From Paraburkholderia guartelaensis (GTDB lineage: Bacteria > Pseudomonadota > Gammaproteobacteria > Burkholderiales > Burkholderiaceae), in NCBI RefSeq assembly GCF_004353905.1, contig NZ_SMOD01000022.1:62001-126000 (forward strand): a stretch of DNA of 64,000 nucleotides, written 5' to 3'. The position numbers were made by a program, and so were the translations under genes. Below, piece after piece: positions 16,232 to 24,256 of the stretch (position 1 is its first letter; every line of letters starts with the position of its first letter). The notes under the pieces were generated by a model. That model searched no databases and was not told the origin of the DNA. It saw only the letters and a program-made list of their open reading frames with translations.

Positions 16232-17812
16232 ATGAAGAAGAAGTTAATCTGTCTGCTGGTGGCCGGGGCGTTGCCAGGGCTCGCTTTTGCCGACTCGACC
16301 AGCGAACAGATCAAGGCCCTGCAGGAGCAGCTCAACGCCCTGCAAAAAGAGGTCAAGTCCCTGAAGACCGAGCTGGCACAGTCGAAGAGCACCGGCAAGG
16401 TGGTAGCCGCAGCACCGGTGGCACCCGTAGCCGCAGCAGCACCGATCGATATCAGCTCGCCCGATTACGGCAAGGCGCAAGCGAACCTGACCAACGACCA
16501 GGTCGATGCAATGAAGCAGCAGATCGCGAGCCAGCAGCTCAAGGTCGATTCGCTCACCGACGCCGCCAACACGGGGCCGCTCGCGGGCCTGTCGATCACC
16601 GGCTACATCGACCCGACGTACATCTACAACCGCGCGCCGGGCACCTCGTCGTTCCTGTTCGCGAACCATACCGGTTCGTATAACTACTTCAACAGCACGT
16701 TCGGCGACGTCTATCTCGACATCAAGAAGACCTTCGGCGTGGGCCCGATGGCGCCTTCGGCCGAAATCACGCTCATGCCCAACCGCGGCAACGGCATCAC
16801 GCTGCTGCAGAACGAGCACGGCGAGATTGGCAACAACATCCTGAACACCGCCGTCGTCACCGTGCCGGTGACTTCCACGGGCACGTTCGTCGCCGGTCTC
16901 ATGCCGAGCTTCGGCGGCTACGAGGTGCAGCAGTCGAACCAGATGCTCACGCTCACGCATAACCTGCTCTACGATTTCTCCGATCCGGGCAGCTATGTGG
17001 GCATCGGCTGGAATTACACACCGGACGGCAGCCAGTGGGCGTTCAAGTTCATGATCGGCAACGAGCAGTACCGCACCAACGGCGCGGTCGTGCAGACGGG
17101 CCAGAACGCGCTGGGCGACCCGATCACCACGAGCAACAGGATTCCGACCTTCACGGCGCGCGCCGACTACACGTGGTCGAGCGCGCTCGACATCGGCGGC
17201 TCGTTCAACATCGGCCGCCAGACGCTGCCGAGCGCATTCGATTCGACGACGGGCCAGGCCGTGTACGGCGTGGGTGGCCAGGCGTCGAGTTCGGGCGGCT
17301 ACTTCTTCTTCGGCGAAATGGACGCGAGCTACACGCTCGCGGACATCCAGTACAACGCCGAAGTCGATTACGGCCAGCAGCAGCGTGCGGCGTTCAACGG
17401 CGGCAACGCACAGTGGTACGGCTTCTCGCTGCTCGCGCATCGCAAGTTCAACGCACCGGTGGTGGGCCGCATGGGCGTGACGGCGCGCTACGACCTGCTC
17501 GCGAACGGCAAGAACGGCGGTGGTGGCGGCGGCATCGTCCTCAACTCGAACGGCATGGATACGGCCAACGGCTTCGGCATTGGTGCGGACTGCCTGGCAA
17601 ACTCGAAGGCCGGCGGCGGCTTCGGCTTCGAGTGCAAGGGCGCAACACGCCAGGACGTCGCGCTCGACCTGCTGTTCTTCCCGACGCAGCAGATCCAGGT
17701 GAAGGTGGAATATCGCCACGACTGGGCCACGCAGCGCGTGTTCCTGAACAGCGACGGCTCGTACAGCAAGAGCAACGACCTGTTGGGCGCGCAGTTCATC
17801 TACTCGTTCTGA
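16232..17812 (+). CDS. Outer-membrane porin-like protein in the polyamine operon (DUF3138-like)
   Basis: A 526-residue exported protein. The signal peptide ends near residue 20 (LPGLAFA). A short coiled coil follows (about 24-50; EQIKALQEQLNALQKEVKSL), as in many trimeric porins, then an Ala/Pro linker. The rest is beta-rich with alternating aromatic residues and ends in the outer-membrane signature ...GAQFIYSF (C-terminal Phe). It resembles the DUF3138 group of beta- and gammaproteobacterial proteins, but I cannot confirm that by eye. A strong AAGGAG precedes the ATG. It lies between potI and the oxidase genes, so it may let polyamines cross the outer membrane. That role is inference; no substrate is shown for the family to my knowledge. 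Confidence 0.8.
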   Translation: MKKKLICLLVAGALPGLAFADSTSEQIKALQEQLNALQKEVKSLKTELAQSKSTGKVVAAAPVAPVAAAAPIDISSPDYGKAQANLTNDQVDAMKQQIASQQLKVDSLTDAANTGPLAGLSITGYIDPTYIYNRAPGTSSFLFANHTGSYNYFNSTFGDVYLDIKKTFGVGPMAPSAEITLMPNRGNGITLLQNEHGEIGNNILNTAVVTVPVTSTGTFVAGLMPSFGGYEVQQSNQMLTLTHNLLYDFSDPGSYVGIGWNYTPDGSQWAFKFMIGNEQYRTNGAVVQTGQNALGDPITTSNRIPTFTARADYTWSSALDIGGSFNIGRQTLPSAFDSTTGQAVYGVGGQASSSGGYFFFGEMDASYTLADIQYNAEVDYGQQQRAAFNGGNAQWYGFSLLAHRKFNAPVVGRMGVTARYDLLANGKNGGGGGGIVLNSNGMDTANGFGIGADCLANSKAGGGFGFECKGATRQDVALDLLFFPTQQIQVKVEYRHDWATQRVFLNSDGSYSKSNDLLGAQFIYSF

Positions 17813-17822
17813 TGAAGTCGCG

Positions 17823-17858
17823 GCGGGCGACGGCGTCGTGCTGTCGCCCGCTCTTTCC
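17823..17858 (+). terminator. Likely terminator after the porin gene
   Basis: GCGGGCGAC (17823-17831) pairs perfectly with GTCGCCCGC (17843-17851) around an 11-base loop, followed by TCTTTCC. The U-tract is short, so termination may be partial and the downstream oxidase genes may still be read from the operon. Confidence 0.5.
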
Positions 17859-17873
17859 TGATTCGCTTTCCCT

Positions 17874-19166
17874 ATGCTCAAATTCGCCAATCAGCCTCAT
17901 GCCCCGTCCTGGTACGCGGCCACCGCCAACGACTCGACCACGCACCCCGCGCTCGAAGGCGCGCTCGATGCTGATGTCTGCGTGGTCGGCGCGGGCCTCA
18001 CGGGTGTTTCCGCCGCGCTGAATCTCGCCGAACGCGGCCACCGCGTCGCGCTCGTGGAAGCCTCGCGAGTCGGGTGGGCCGCAAGCGGGCGAAACGGCGG
18101 GCAGTTGATCGGCGGCTTTGCCTGCGATATCGACACGTTCGCGCAGTTCATGCCCGAAGCCGAGGTCCGGCAGATCTGGGACATGGGCCTGGAAACGCTC
18201 GACATCGTGAAGCGGCGCGTCAAGCAGAACAACATCGACTGTGCGCTCACTGAAGGCTATTTCACCGCTGCAAACAAGGCGCGCGACGTGGATGCGCTCA
18301 AGCGCTGGCGCGATGAGGCGGCACAGCGCTTCGGCTACGACCGCTTTCAGTACGTAGACGGCGACGGTGTGGGGCGCTACGTGGCGTCGTCGCGCTATCC
18401 GGGCGGCCTCTACGATCCCGATAGCGGGCATCTGCATCCGCTCAACTACACGCTCGGACTCGCGCGCGCGGCCGTCGCTGCGGACGTGCGCGTGTATGAA
18501 AACAGCCCCGTCACGCGACTGCGCGAAGAAAACGGCGCGCATGTGGTCGAAACCGCGCGCGGCAACGTGCGCGCGAAATTCGTCGTGCTCGCATGCAATA
18601 CGTATCTGGGCCAACTCGCACCCGCGCTCGCGCGCAAGATCATGCCCGTGGGTACCTATGTGATCGCCACCGAAAAGCTCGGCGCCGAGCGCATGAACGC
18701 GCTGATGCCCGCTCAGGCCGCCGTATGCGATAGCCGCTTCGTGCTCGACTACTTCCGTCCCGCCGAGGACACGCGCCTGCTCTGGGGCGGCAAGGTGAGC
18801 TATTCCACCTTCGCGCCGCCCAATCTGGGCGAAGCCATGCGCCGAGACATGCTGAAAACGTTTCCGCAACTCGCCGATGTGAAGGTCGATTACGCTTGGG
18901 GCGGCTACGTGGACATCACGATGAACCGCGCGCCGCACTTCGGCCGCCTGTCGCCCACGGTGTACTTCGCACAGGGATTCTCGGGTCACGGCGTGAACGT
19001 CACTGGACTCGCCGGTACGCTGATCGCCGAAGCGATCCACGGTCAGGCCGCGCGCTTTGACCTGTTCGGCAAGATCCGTCACCGCGACTTCCCCGGCGGC
19101 GCTACACTGCGAACCCCTGCCCTCGTGCTCGCGATGGCGTGGTATCGAATGAAAGACCTGCTTTAG
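17874..19166 (+). CDS. puuB: FAD-dependent amine oxidase, gamma-glutamylputrescine oxidase type (PuuB), copy 1
   Basis: A 430-residue flavoprotein of the DAO/GlcD-like oxidoreductase family. The FAD-binding GAGLTG is at residues 39-44, GWAASGRNGGQ follows, and the C-terminal FAD loop YFAQGFSGHGVN is near 365-376. PuuB oxidises gamma-glutamylputrescine to the aldehyde with release of ammonia and hydrogen peroxide. Location behind the transporter and porin and ahead of a second, diverged copy supports this role. The ribosome site is weak. Amino-acid oxidases of the same fold are an alternative, but the neighbours favour PuuB. Confidence 0.87.
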   Translation: MLKFANQPHAPSWYAATANDSTTHPALEGALDADVCVVGAGLTGVSAALNLAERGHRVALVEASRVGWAASGRNGGQLIGGFACDIDTFAQFMPEAEVRQIWDMGLETLDIVKRRVKQNNIDCALTEGYFTAANKARDVDALKRWRDEAAQRFGYDRFQYVDGDGVGRYVASSRYPGGLYDPDSGHLHPLNYTLGLARAAVAADVRVYENSPVTRLREENGAHVVETARGNVRAKFVVLACNTYLGQLAPALARKIMPVGTYVIATEKLGAERMNALMPAQAAVCDSRFVLDYFRPAEDTRLLWGGKVSYSTFAPPNLGEAMRRDMLKTFPQLADVKVDYAWGGYVDITMNRAPHFGRLSPTVYFAQGFSGHGVNVTGLAGTLIAEAIHGQAARFDLFGKIRHRDFPGGATLRTPALVLAMAWYRMKDLL

Positions 19167-19177
19167 AACAAGCCCTA

Positions 19178-20482
19178 ATGACACTCGACCTCGACGCTCA
19201 GGCGGACGCCCTCGCCCGCCACTCGTACTACGAAGCCACCGCCACGCGCCCCGCCGACGACGACCCCGTGCTCGAAGGCGCGCTCGACGCCGACGTGTGT
19301 GTGATCGGCGCGGGTTTCGCCGGGCTCTCGGTCGCGCTGGAGTGCCGCGCACGCGGTCTTTCGGTCGTGGTGCTCGACGCCCATCGACCCGGCTGGGGCG
19401 CCTCCGGCCGCAACGGCGGGCAGACGCTCGTGGGCTTCGCAAAAGACGAAGTGCTCGAAAAGCAGCTCGGCGCGCAGGGCATACGCGCGGCGTGGGCGCT
19501 CTCCATCGAGGGCGTGAACCTCGTGCGCGAACGCATCGCGCGCTATGGCATCGATTGCGATTTCACGCCCGGGTATCTGACCGTCGCGACGAAAGCGAAG
19601 CGCGTGCCGGACCTGCGCGCATGGATGGACGCCGCTCGCACGCACTGGGGCTACGATCGCCTCGAATGGCTCGACACCGACGCCACGCGCGCACGGGTGG
19701 CGTCGCAGCGTTACATCGCGGGCGTCTACGACCCGGTTTCGGGGCATCTGCATCCGCTCAAGTACTGTCTTGGCCTCGCTGCCGCCGCGCGCCGCGAGGG
19801 CGCGCAATTGTTCGCGCATACGCGCGCGCTCGAAGTCGTGCGCGGCGCCCGCCCGGTGGTGAAGACCCCGCACGGCGAAGTGCGCTGCCGCTTCGTGGTG
19901 TCGTGCTGCAACGCCGCGCCGGGCGGCGTGCTGCCCGGCAGCGTAGCCGCGCGCATCGCGCCCATCGCCTCGTACATCATCGCGACCGAGCCGCTAGGCC
20001 GCGAACTGGCCGACTCGTTGATCGCGCAACGTTCGGCCGTATGTGACAACAACTTCTTTCTCGACTATTTCCGCGTCTCGGCAGATAACCGCATGCTGTT
20101 CGGCGGCCGCGCCGATTCGACCGGTGCAGCGCCCGAGCGCCTTACAGCGGCCATGCAAACGCGCATGAGCGATACCTTCCCGCAGCTCGCCGGCGCGCGC
20201 GTGGAATACGCGTGGGGCGGCTTCGTCGATGTCACGCGCAACCGCGCGCCCGACTTCGGCGCGATCGACCCGAATTATTACTATGTGCAAGGCTTTTCGG
20301 GGCACGGTGTGGCACTCACGGGCATGGCGGGGCGTCTCGTTGCGCAGGCCATCGTCGGCGAGCGCGCCTCGTTCGATCTGTTCGCGCGACTGCAGCACGC
20401 TCGCTTCCCCGGCGGCCCCGCGTGGCGGCGGCCCGCGCTCGAAATCGGCATGCTCTATCACCGCGTGATGGAGATGTTCTGA
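19178..20482 (+). CDS. puuB: FAD-dependent amine oxidase, PuuB type, copy 2
   Basis: A 434-residue paralogue of the preceding gene, 11 bases downstream. It shares the same layout: GAGFAG at 44-49, GWGASGRNGGQ, and the C-terminal QGFSGHGVALTGMAG loop. By eye the two copies agree at about half of aligned positions in the first 100 residues, so this is an old tandem duplication, not a recent one. Retaining both suggests different substrates, for instance gamma-glutamyl derivatives of different diamines, or different conditions of use. I chose the ATG at 19178 because an upstream start would overlap the previous gene and gives no family-like residues. Confidence 0.85.
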   Translation: MTLDLDAQADALARHSYYEATATRPADDDPVLEGALDADVCVIGAGFAGLSVALECRARGLSVVVLDAHRPGWGASGRNGGQTLVGFAKDEVLEKQLGAQGIRAAWALSIEGVNLVRERIARYGIDCDFTPGYLTVATKAKRVPDLRAWMDAARTHWGYDRLEWLDTDATRARVASQRYIAGVYDPVSGHLHPLKYCLGLAAAARREGAQLFAHTRALEVVRGARPVVKTPHGEVRCRFVVSCCNAAPGGVLPGSVAARIAPIASYIIATEPLGRELADSLIAQRSAVCDNNFFLDYFRVSADNRMLFGGRADSTGAAPERLTAAMQTRMSDTFPQLAGARVEYAWGGFVDVTRNRAPDFGAIDPNYYYVQGFSGHGVALTGMAGRLVAQAIVGERASFDLFARLQHARFPGGPAWRRPALEIGMLYHRVMEMF

Positions 20483-20597
20483 CGCGGCACGCCCTGCACG
20501 AACTCCGAGCCTGTTATACCCTTGCGAAAGTCCGCCGCCCTCGCGCGGCGCACGCACTTCCTCTGCTTGAAACGCCTATTCGCAAGGAGCACCAGCA

Positions 20598-21572
20598 ATG
20601 GATTACGTCAGGTTCGGCTCGACAGGGCTGCAGGTTTCGCGTCTTTGTCTCGGTTGCATGACCTACGGCGTGGCCGAGCGCGGCACGCACCCGTGGACGC
20701 TCGGCGAGGACGCCAGCCGCCCGCTCATCCGCCAGGCGCTCGACGCCGGCATCAACTTCTTCGACACCGCGAACACCTACTCGGACGGCACCTCGGAAGA
20801 GATCGTCGGGCGCGCGCTGCGCGACTTCGTCAAGCGCGACGACATCGTGCTCGCCACGAAGGTGTACAACCGCATGCGGCCCGGCCCGAATGGCCAGGGT
20901 CTGTCGCGCAAGGCCATCCTCACGGAAATCGACCATAGCCTCAAGCGCCTTGGCACCGATTACGTCGACCTCTATCAGATCCATCGCTGGGACTACAACA
21001 CGCCCATCGAAGAAACGCTCGAAGCGCTGCACGATGTCGTGAAGGCCGGCAAGGCGCGCTATATCGGCGCTTCGTCCATGCACGCGTGGCAGTTCAGCAA
21101 GGCGCTCTACACCTCGCGCCTGAATGGTTGGACCGAGTTCATCAGCATGCAGGACCACGTGAACCTGCTGTATCGCGAGGAAGAACGCGAAATGCTGCCG
21201 CTGTGCGCCGACCAGGGCATTGCCGTGATGCCGTGGAGCCCGCTCGCTCGCGGCCGTCTCACGCGAGACTGGAACGAATCGAGCGAGCGCGAGGCCACCG
21301 ACAAGTTCGGCAAGACGCTCTATGGCGCCGATGCGGATAAAGCCATCATCGATGCGGTCGCCACCATCGCCCGTGCGCACAATGTCCCGCGTGCGCAGGT
21401 CGCGCTCGCGTGGCTGCTGCACAAGCCCGCCATCACGTCGCCGATCATCGGCGCGTCGAAGCCGCAGCATCTCGAAGACGCTGTCGCGGCGCTCTCGCTC
21501 AAGCTCTCCGACGAAGAGATCAAGACACTCGAAGCGCCCTATCTTCCGCATGTGATCGCGGGCCATCAGTAA
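20598..21572 (+). CDS. Aldo/keto reductase
   Basis: A 324-residue NADPH-dependent reductase of the AKR fold. The catalytic tetrad is visible: Asp56 and Tyr61 (FFDTANTYSDG), Lys88 (LATKVYN) and His129 (LYQIHRWD). It resembles the YajO/YakC-type group, with broad activity on aldehydes and ketones. A strong AAGGAG stands before the ATG. Although it follows the polyamine block on the same strand after 115 bases, no direct role there is evident. Detoxifying aldehydes from amine oxidation is conceivable but unsupported. Its 3' end overlaps the 3' end of the convergent MocR regulator by 53 bases. Confidence 0.92.
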   Translation: MDYVRFGSTGLQVSRLCLGCMTYGVAERGTHPWTLGEDASRPLIRQALDAGINFFDTANTYSDGTSEEIVGRALRDFVKRDDIVLATKVYNRMRPGPNGQGLSRKAILTEIDHSLKRLGTDYVDLYQIHRWDYNTPIEETLEALHDVVKAGKARYIGASSMHAWQFSKALYTSRLNGWTEFISMQDHVNLLYREEEREMLPLCADQGIAVMPWSPLARGRLTRDWNESSEREATDKFGKTLYGADADKAIIDAVATIARAHNVPRAQVALAWLLHKPAITSPIIGASKPQHLEDAVAALSLKLSDEEIKTLEAPYLPHVIAGHQ

Positions 21573-23052
21573 GCGATGAAGCCGCAGGCAGACGTTCGTG
21601 CACAATGCGCGCGAGCGTCTGCATGAGCGTGTCGGCGACATGCGGCGGCGTTTCCGCATAGCCGAGCAGGAAGCCGTTGTAGCGCGTGGCGTCCGGTGCA
21701 TCGACGCAATACGCGCTCAACGGCGACAGATGCAGACCATGCGCACGCGCGGCTTCGCTCACATCGGCGTCGATGAGCGGCGCGTCGAGGCGTACGCTCA
21801 AATGCATGCCGCCCGCGTCCGCCGACACCGTCATCACGCCGGCAAGATGTTTGTCGATGGCGGCGACCAGACCGTCGCGGCGCTCTTCGTAGAGCTTGCG
21901 CATGCGCCGCAAATGGCGCGCGTAGCGCCCACTTTCGATGAATTCCGCCAGCGCCAGTTGTTCCGCCACGCGCCCCTGGCGCACGAGCGTGTGATGCGCC
22001 TGCGCGAACTGCGCGGCCACACGCTGCGGCACGATCATGAAGCCGATGCGCAGCGCCGGAAACAGCGTCTTGCTGAAGGTGCCGAGATAGATCACGGGTG
22101 CGTCGTCGGCGAGGCCCTGGATCGACGGCAGCGGCGGCCCGTCGTGGCGCAGCTCGCTGTCGTAATCGTCCTCGACGATCCAGGCGCCGCACGCCCGCGC
22201 CTGCTCGATCAGCGCGAGCCGCCGCTCGAGGCTCAGCACGCAGCCAAGCGGATACTGGTGCGACGGCGTGAGATAGACGAGTCGCGGTGGCCGCTCGCGC
22301 CAGTCCTCGGGGCGCGCCGCCATGCCCGCGGCATCCACGCTCATTGGCACGAGTTGTAGCCCCGCGGCCGTAAACGCCACACGCGCGCCGAGATAGCCCG
22401 GATTTTCGATCCACGCGCGTTCGCCCTCGTCCGCGAAGAGACGTGCACACAGGTCAAGACTCGACTGCGTGCCATCCGTGACGAACACCTGGTCGGGCTG
22501 GCAGCGCACACCCCGCGACACGCGTACGTATTGCGCGATCGCCTGACGCAGCGCGGGCATGCCCGCGCTGTCGCCATAGCCGAGATCGTGCGCGCGCAAC
22601 TCGCGCAACGCACGTTCGACCGCCGTGCGCCATTGCGCGTAGGGGAACGCGTCGAGCGCGGGCACGCCTGGGCGCAGCGCCTTCGCACCGTCGCGTCTAG
22701 CGCGGCGCGGCGGCAGTTCGCGCACGCGGCGTGCAAGCGCAGGCACGGGTTCTTCGCGCTGCGCGGTGTGTGCCGGCGTCGCGGCTGCGCCAGCGCTGAC
22801 CGCGTTGACGACCGAACCGTGGCGCGTCGCGCTGACGAAGCCCTCTTCCACGAGCCGCTCATACGCATAGAGCACCGAATTGCGCGCGATGCCGAGCTGC
22901 TCCGCGAGCGCGCGGCTCGACGCGAGGCGCGTGCCTCGACCAATATCGCCGTCGAGAATCGCGCGGCGCAGGCTCTCGTAAAGCAGGTCCTGCTGCGTGA
23001 GCTTGCGCACGGCACGCTTCGCATAGGCCGTCATCATCAACGCGTAGTCCAA
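21520..23052 (-). CDS. MocR/GabR-type PLP-dependent transcriptional regulator (PdxR-like)
   Basis: A 510-residue regulator with an N-terminal GntR winged helix (residues about 18-85; SRALAEQLGIARNSVLYAYE) and a C-terminal aminotransferase-like domain. It keeps the PLP lysine (Lys328 in GTFSKTLFPALRIGF) and the ENPGY and DYDSE segments. Such proteins sense PLP or amino compounds, as GabR and PdxR do. The start is a TTG at 23052; the MDYAL N-terminus is conserved in related proteins, though ATGs at 23037 or 23034 are possible. A long inverted repeat just upstream (23057-23102) is its probable operator. It is divergent from a GNAT acetyltransferase, the likeliest target besides itself. Confidence 0.9.
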   Translation of the reverse strand: MDYALMMTAYAKRAVRKLTQQDLLYESLRRAILDGDIGRGTRLASSRALAEQLGIARNSVLYAYERLVEEGFVSATRHGSVVNAVSAGAAATPAHTAQREEPVPALARRVRELPPRRARRDGAKALRPGVPALDAFPYAQWRTAVERALRELRAHDLGYGDSAGMPALRQAIAQYVRVSRGVRCQPDQVFVTDGTQSSLDLCARLFADEGERAWIENPGYLGARVAFTAAGLQLVPMSVDAAGMAARPEDWRERPPRLVYLTPSHQYPLGCVLSLERRLALIEQARACGAWIVEDDYDSELRHDGPPLPSIQGLADDAPVIYLGTFSKTLFPALRIGFMIVPQRVAAQFAQAHHTLVRQGRVAEQLALAEFIESGRYARHLRRMRKLYEERRDGLVAAIDKHLAGVMTVSADAGGMHLSVRLDAPLIDADVSEAARAHGLHLSPLSAYCVDAPDATRYNGFLLGYAETPPHVADTLMQTLARIVHERLPAASSLTDGPRSHAEDRALRVS

Positions 23053-23056
23053 ACCC

Positions 23057-23102
23057 GTGGCTCCATTGCTTTTGGTTTCGGTGGGACTAACAATGGTGCC
23101 AC
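23057..23102. promoter_or_regulatory. Long inverted repeat between the mocR-type gene and the GNAT gene: probable operator
   Basis: GTGGCTCCATTG (23057-23068) and CAATGGTGCCAC (23091-23102) form an inverted repeat matching at 11 of 12 positions, with a 22-base spacer. The left arm ends 5 bases before the regulator's start codon. MocR dimers bind pairs of well separated half-sites, so this fits an autoregulatory operator. The sequence is seen; binding is inferred. Confidence 0.6.
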
Positions 23103-23152
23103 AAGTCGCTTACGCTTGGGAGTTTGGGAAGCCCTGTCAACAAGGAGACAAC

Positions 23153-23617
23153 ATGACCGACACGACGCTTGTGGTCCGCGCCGTCGCACCCGACGATTTC
23201 GCTGCATGGCTGCCGCTCTGGGACGGCTACAACCGCTTTTACGGCCGCTTCGACGCCACCGCGCTGCCGGAGCACATCACGCGCACGACCTGGTCGCGTT
23301 TCTTCGACGGCTACGAGCCCATGCACGCGTTCATCGCCGTGCGCGGCGAACGCGTGCTCGGCCTCGTGCACTTCATCTATCACCGCAACACGATTCTGGA
23401 AGGGCCGATCTGCTATTTGCAGGATCTCTTCACCGTGGAAGATGCACGCGGCCAGGGCGTGGGCCGCGCGCTGATCGAGGCCGTGTATGCGCACGCGAAA
23501 GCGTCGAATTCGTCGCGCGTGTACTGGCATACGCACGAGACGAATCACACGGCGATGCGGCTTTACGACGACGTGGCCGTGAAGCCCGGCTTCGTCATGT
23601 ACCGCAAGGACGTTTGA
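23153..23617 (+). CDS. GNAT-family N-acetyltransferase
   Basis: A 154-residue acetyl-CoA-dependent acetyltransferase. Motif A with the acetyl-CoA loop is clear (VEDARGQGVGRALIEA, residues about 98-113), and the C-terminal part has the conserved NHTAMRLYD. The ATG at 23153 has an excellent AAGGAGA site; the frame is open further upstream into the operator region, but that extension is not family-like. It is divergent from the MocR regulator and shares its inverted repeat. Acetylation of an amine or amino acid sensed by that regulator is a reasonable guess. The substrate is unknown. Confidence 0.88.
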   Translation: MTDTTLVVRAVAPDDFAAWLPLWDGYNRFYGRFDATALPEHITRTTWSRFFDGYEPMHAFIAVRGERVLGLVHFIYHRNTILEGPICYLQDLFTVEDARGQGVGRALIEAVYAHAKASNSSRVYWHTHETNHTAMRLYDDVAVKPGFVMYRKDV

Positions 23618-23635
23618 CGAGGCATGTGAAGCGCC

Positions 23636-24217
23636 TCAGGCGAGATCCTTGAGCAGCGAGGCGCGCACCTCGCCGTCGATGGTCTGCGTCGGCACGCGGT
23701 AATTCGGATGATCGCAGCCTATCGTGAGCGCGGCGCCTTCGCGCAAGCGCGTTTTCATCTGCGGCGTGAGTTCGAAGCGGACGAAATGCACCGCCGAAGT
23801 CTTTTCGGCGTTCTCGCGTTCGAGGTCCTCGTCGGCAATCGCGTAGACGGGCGCCTCGCCGTCCACCTGGACGAACACCTTGTCCTCGATGCCAATGAGC
23901 CGCGCCAGCGCCGCGCGCCGCTCGACTTCACTCTCGTATTCGAGCTGCATGGTCGCCTTCAGGTTGCCGCCGTCGGGCACGAGCGGCAGATAGGCCGCGA
24001 GTTCGCCCTGGATGCCGTCTTCGTCGAAGATCTTTTCGATGTGCAGCATCTCCTGGATCTGATAGCGGATCGTCGTCTCGTCCTCGAACAGGAACGTGAG
24101 GTGATTGCCGAGCGCTACCACGCGCTGCTTCTTGTGCTCGATGATGCGTTTGCGCATATCGCCCCGCACTCTGGCGTAGGCTTCCAGCGTCAACAGCGAA
24201 TTTCTCGCGATCGTCAT
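23636..24217 (-). CDS. DUF3501 family protein
   Basis: A 193-residue cytoplasmic protein without membrane spans or known catalytic motifs. Its sequence, including the early VALGNHLTFLFEDETTIRYQIQEML region (residues about 33-57), matches my recollection of the DUF3501 family, repeatedly found next to rubrerythrin and a CCG-type Fe-S protein. A GAGG ribosome site precedes the ATG. It is the third gene of that set here, 39 bases after the Fe-S protein. Acting with the other two in peroxide or iron-sulfur redox chemistry is inferred only from this conserved neighbourhood. No biochemical role is known to me. Confidence 0.82.
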   Translation of the reverse strand: MTIARNSLLTLEAYARVRGDMRKRIIEHKKQRVVALGNHLTFLFEDETTIRYQIQEMLHIEKIFDEDGIQGELAAYLPLVPDGGNLKATMQLEYESEVERRAALARLIGIEDKVFVQVDGEAPVYAIADEDLERENAEKTSAVHFVRFELTPQMKTRLREGAALTIGCDHPNYRVPTQTIDGEVRASLLKDLA

Positions 24218-24256
24218 GAGTCGTGCCTCGTGAATGTTGCGTGTCGGCGTCGGGGC

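Noticed and set aside
16244..17890. A 548-codon minus-strand frame opposite the porin gene
   Set aside because: No ribosome site, no family pattern. The plus strand has a signal peptide, coiled coil and outer-membrane C-terminus.
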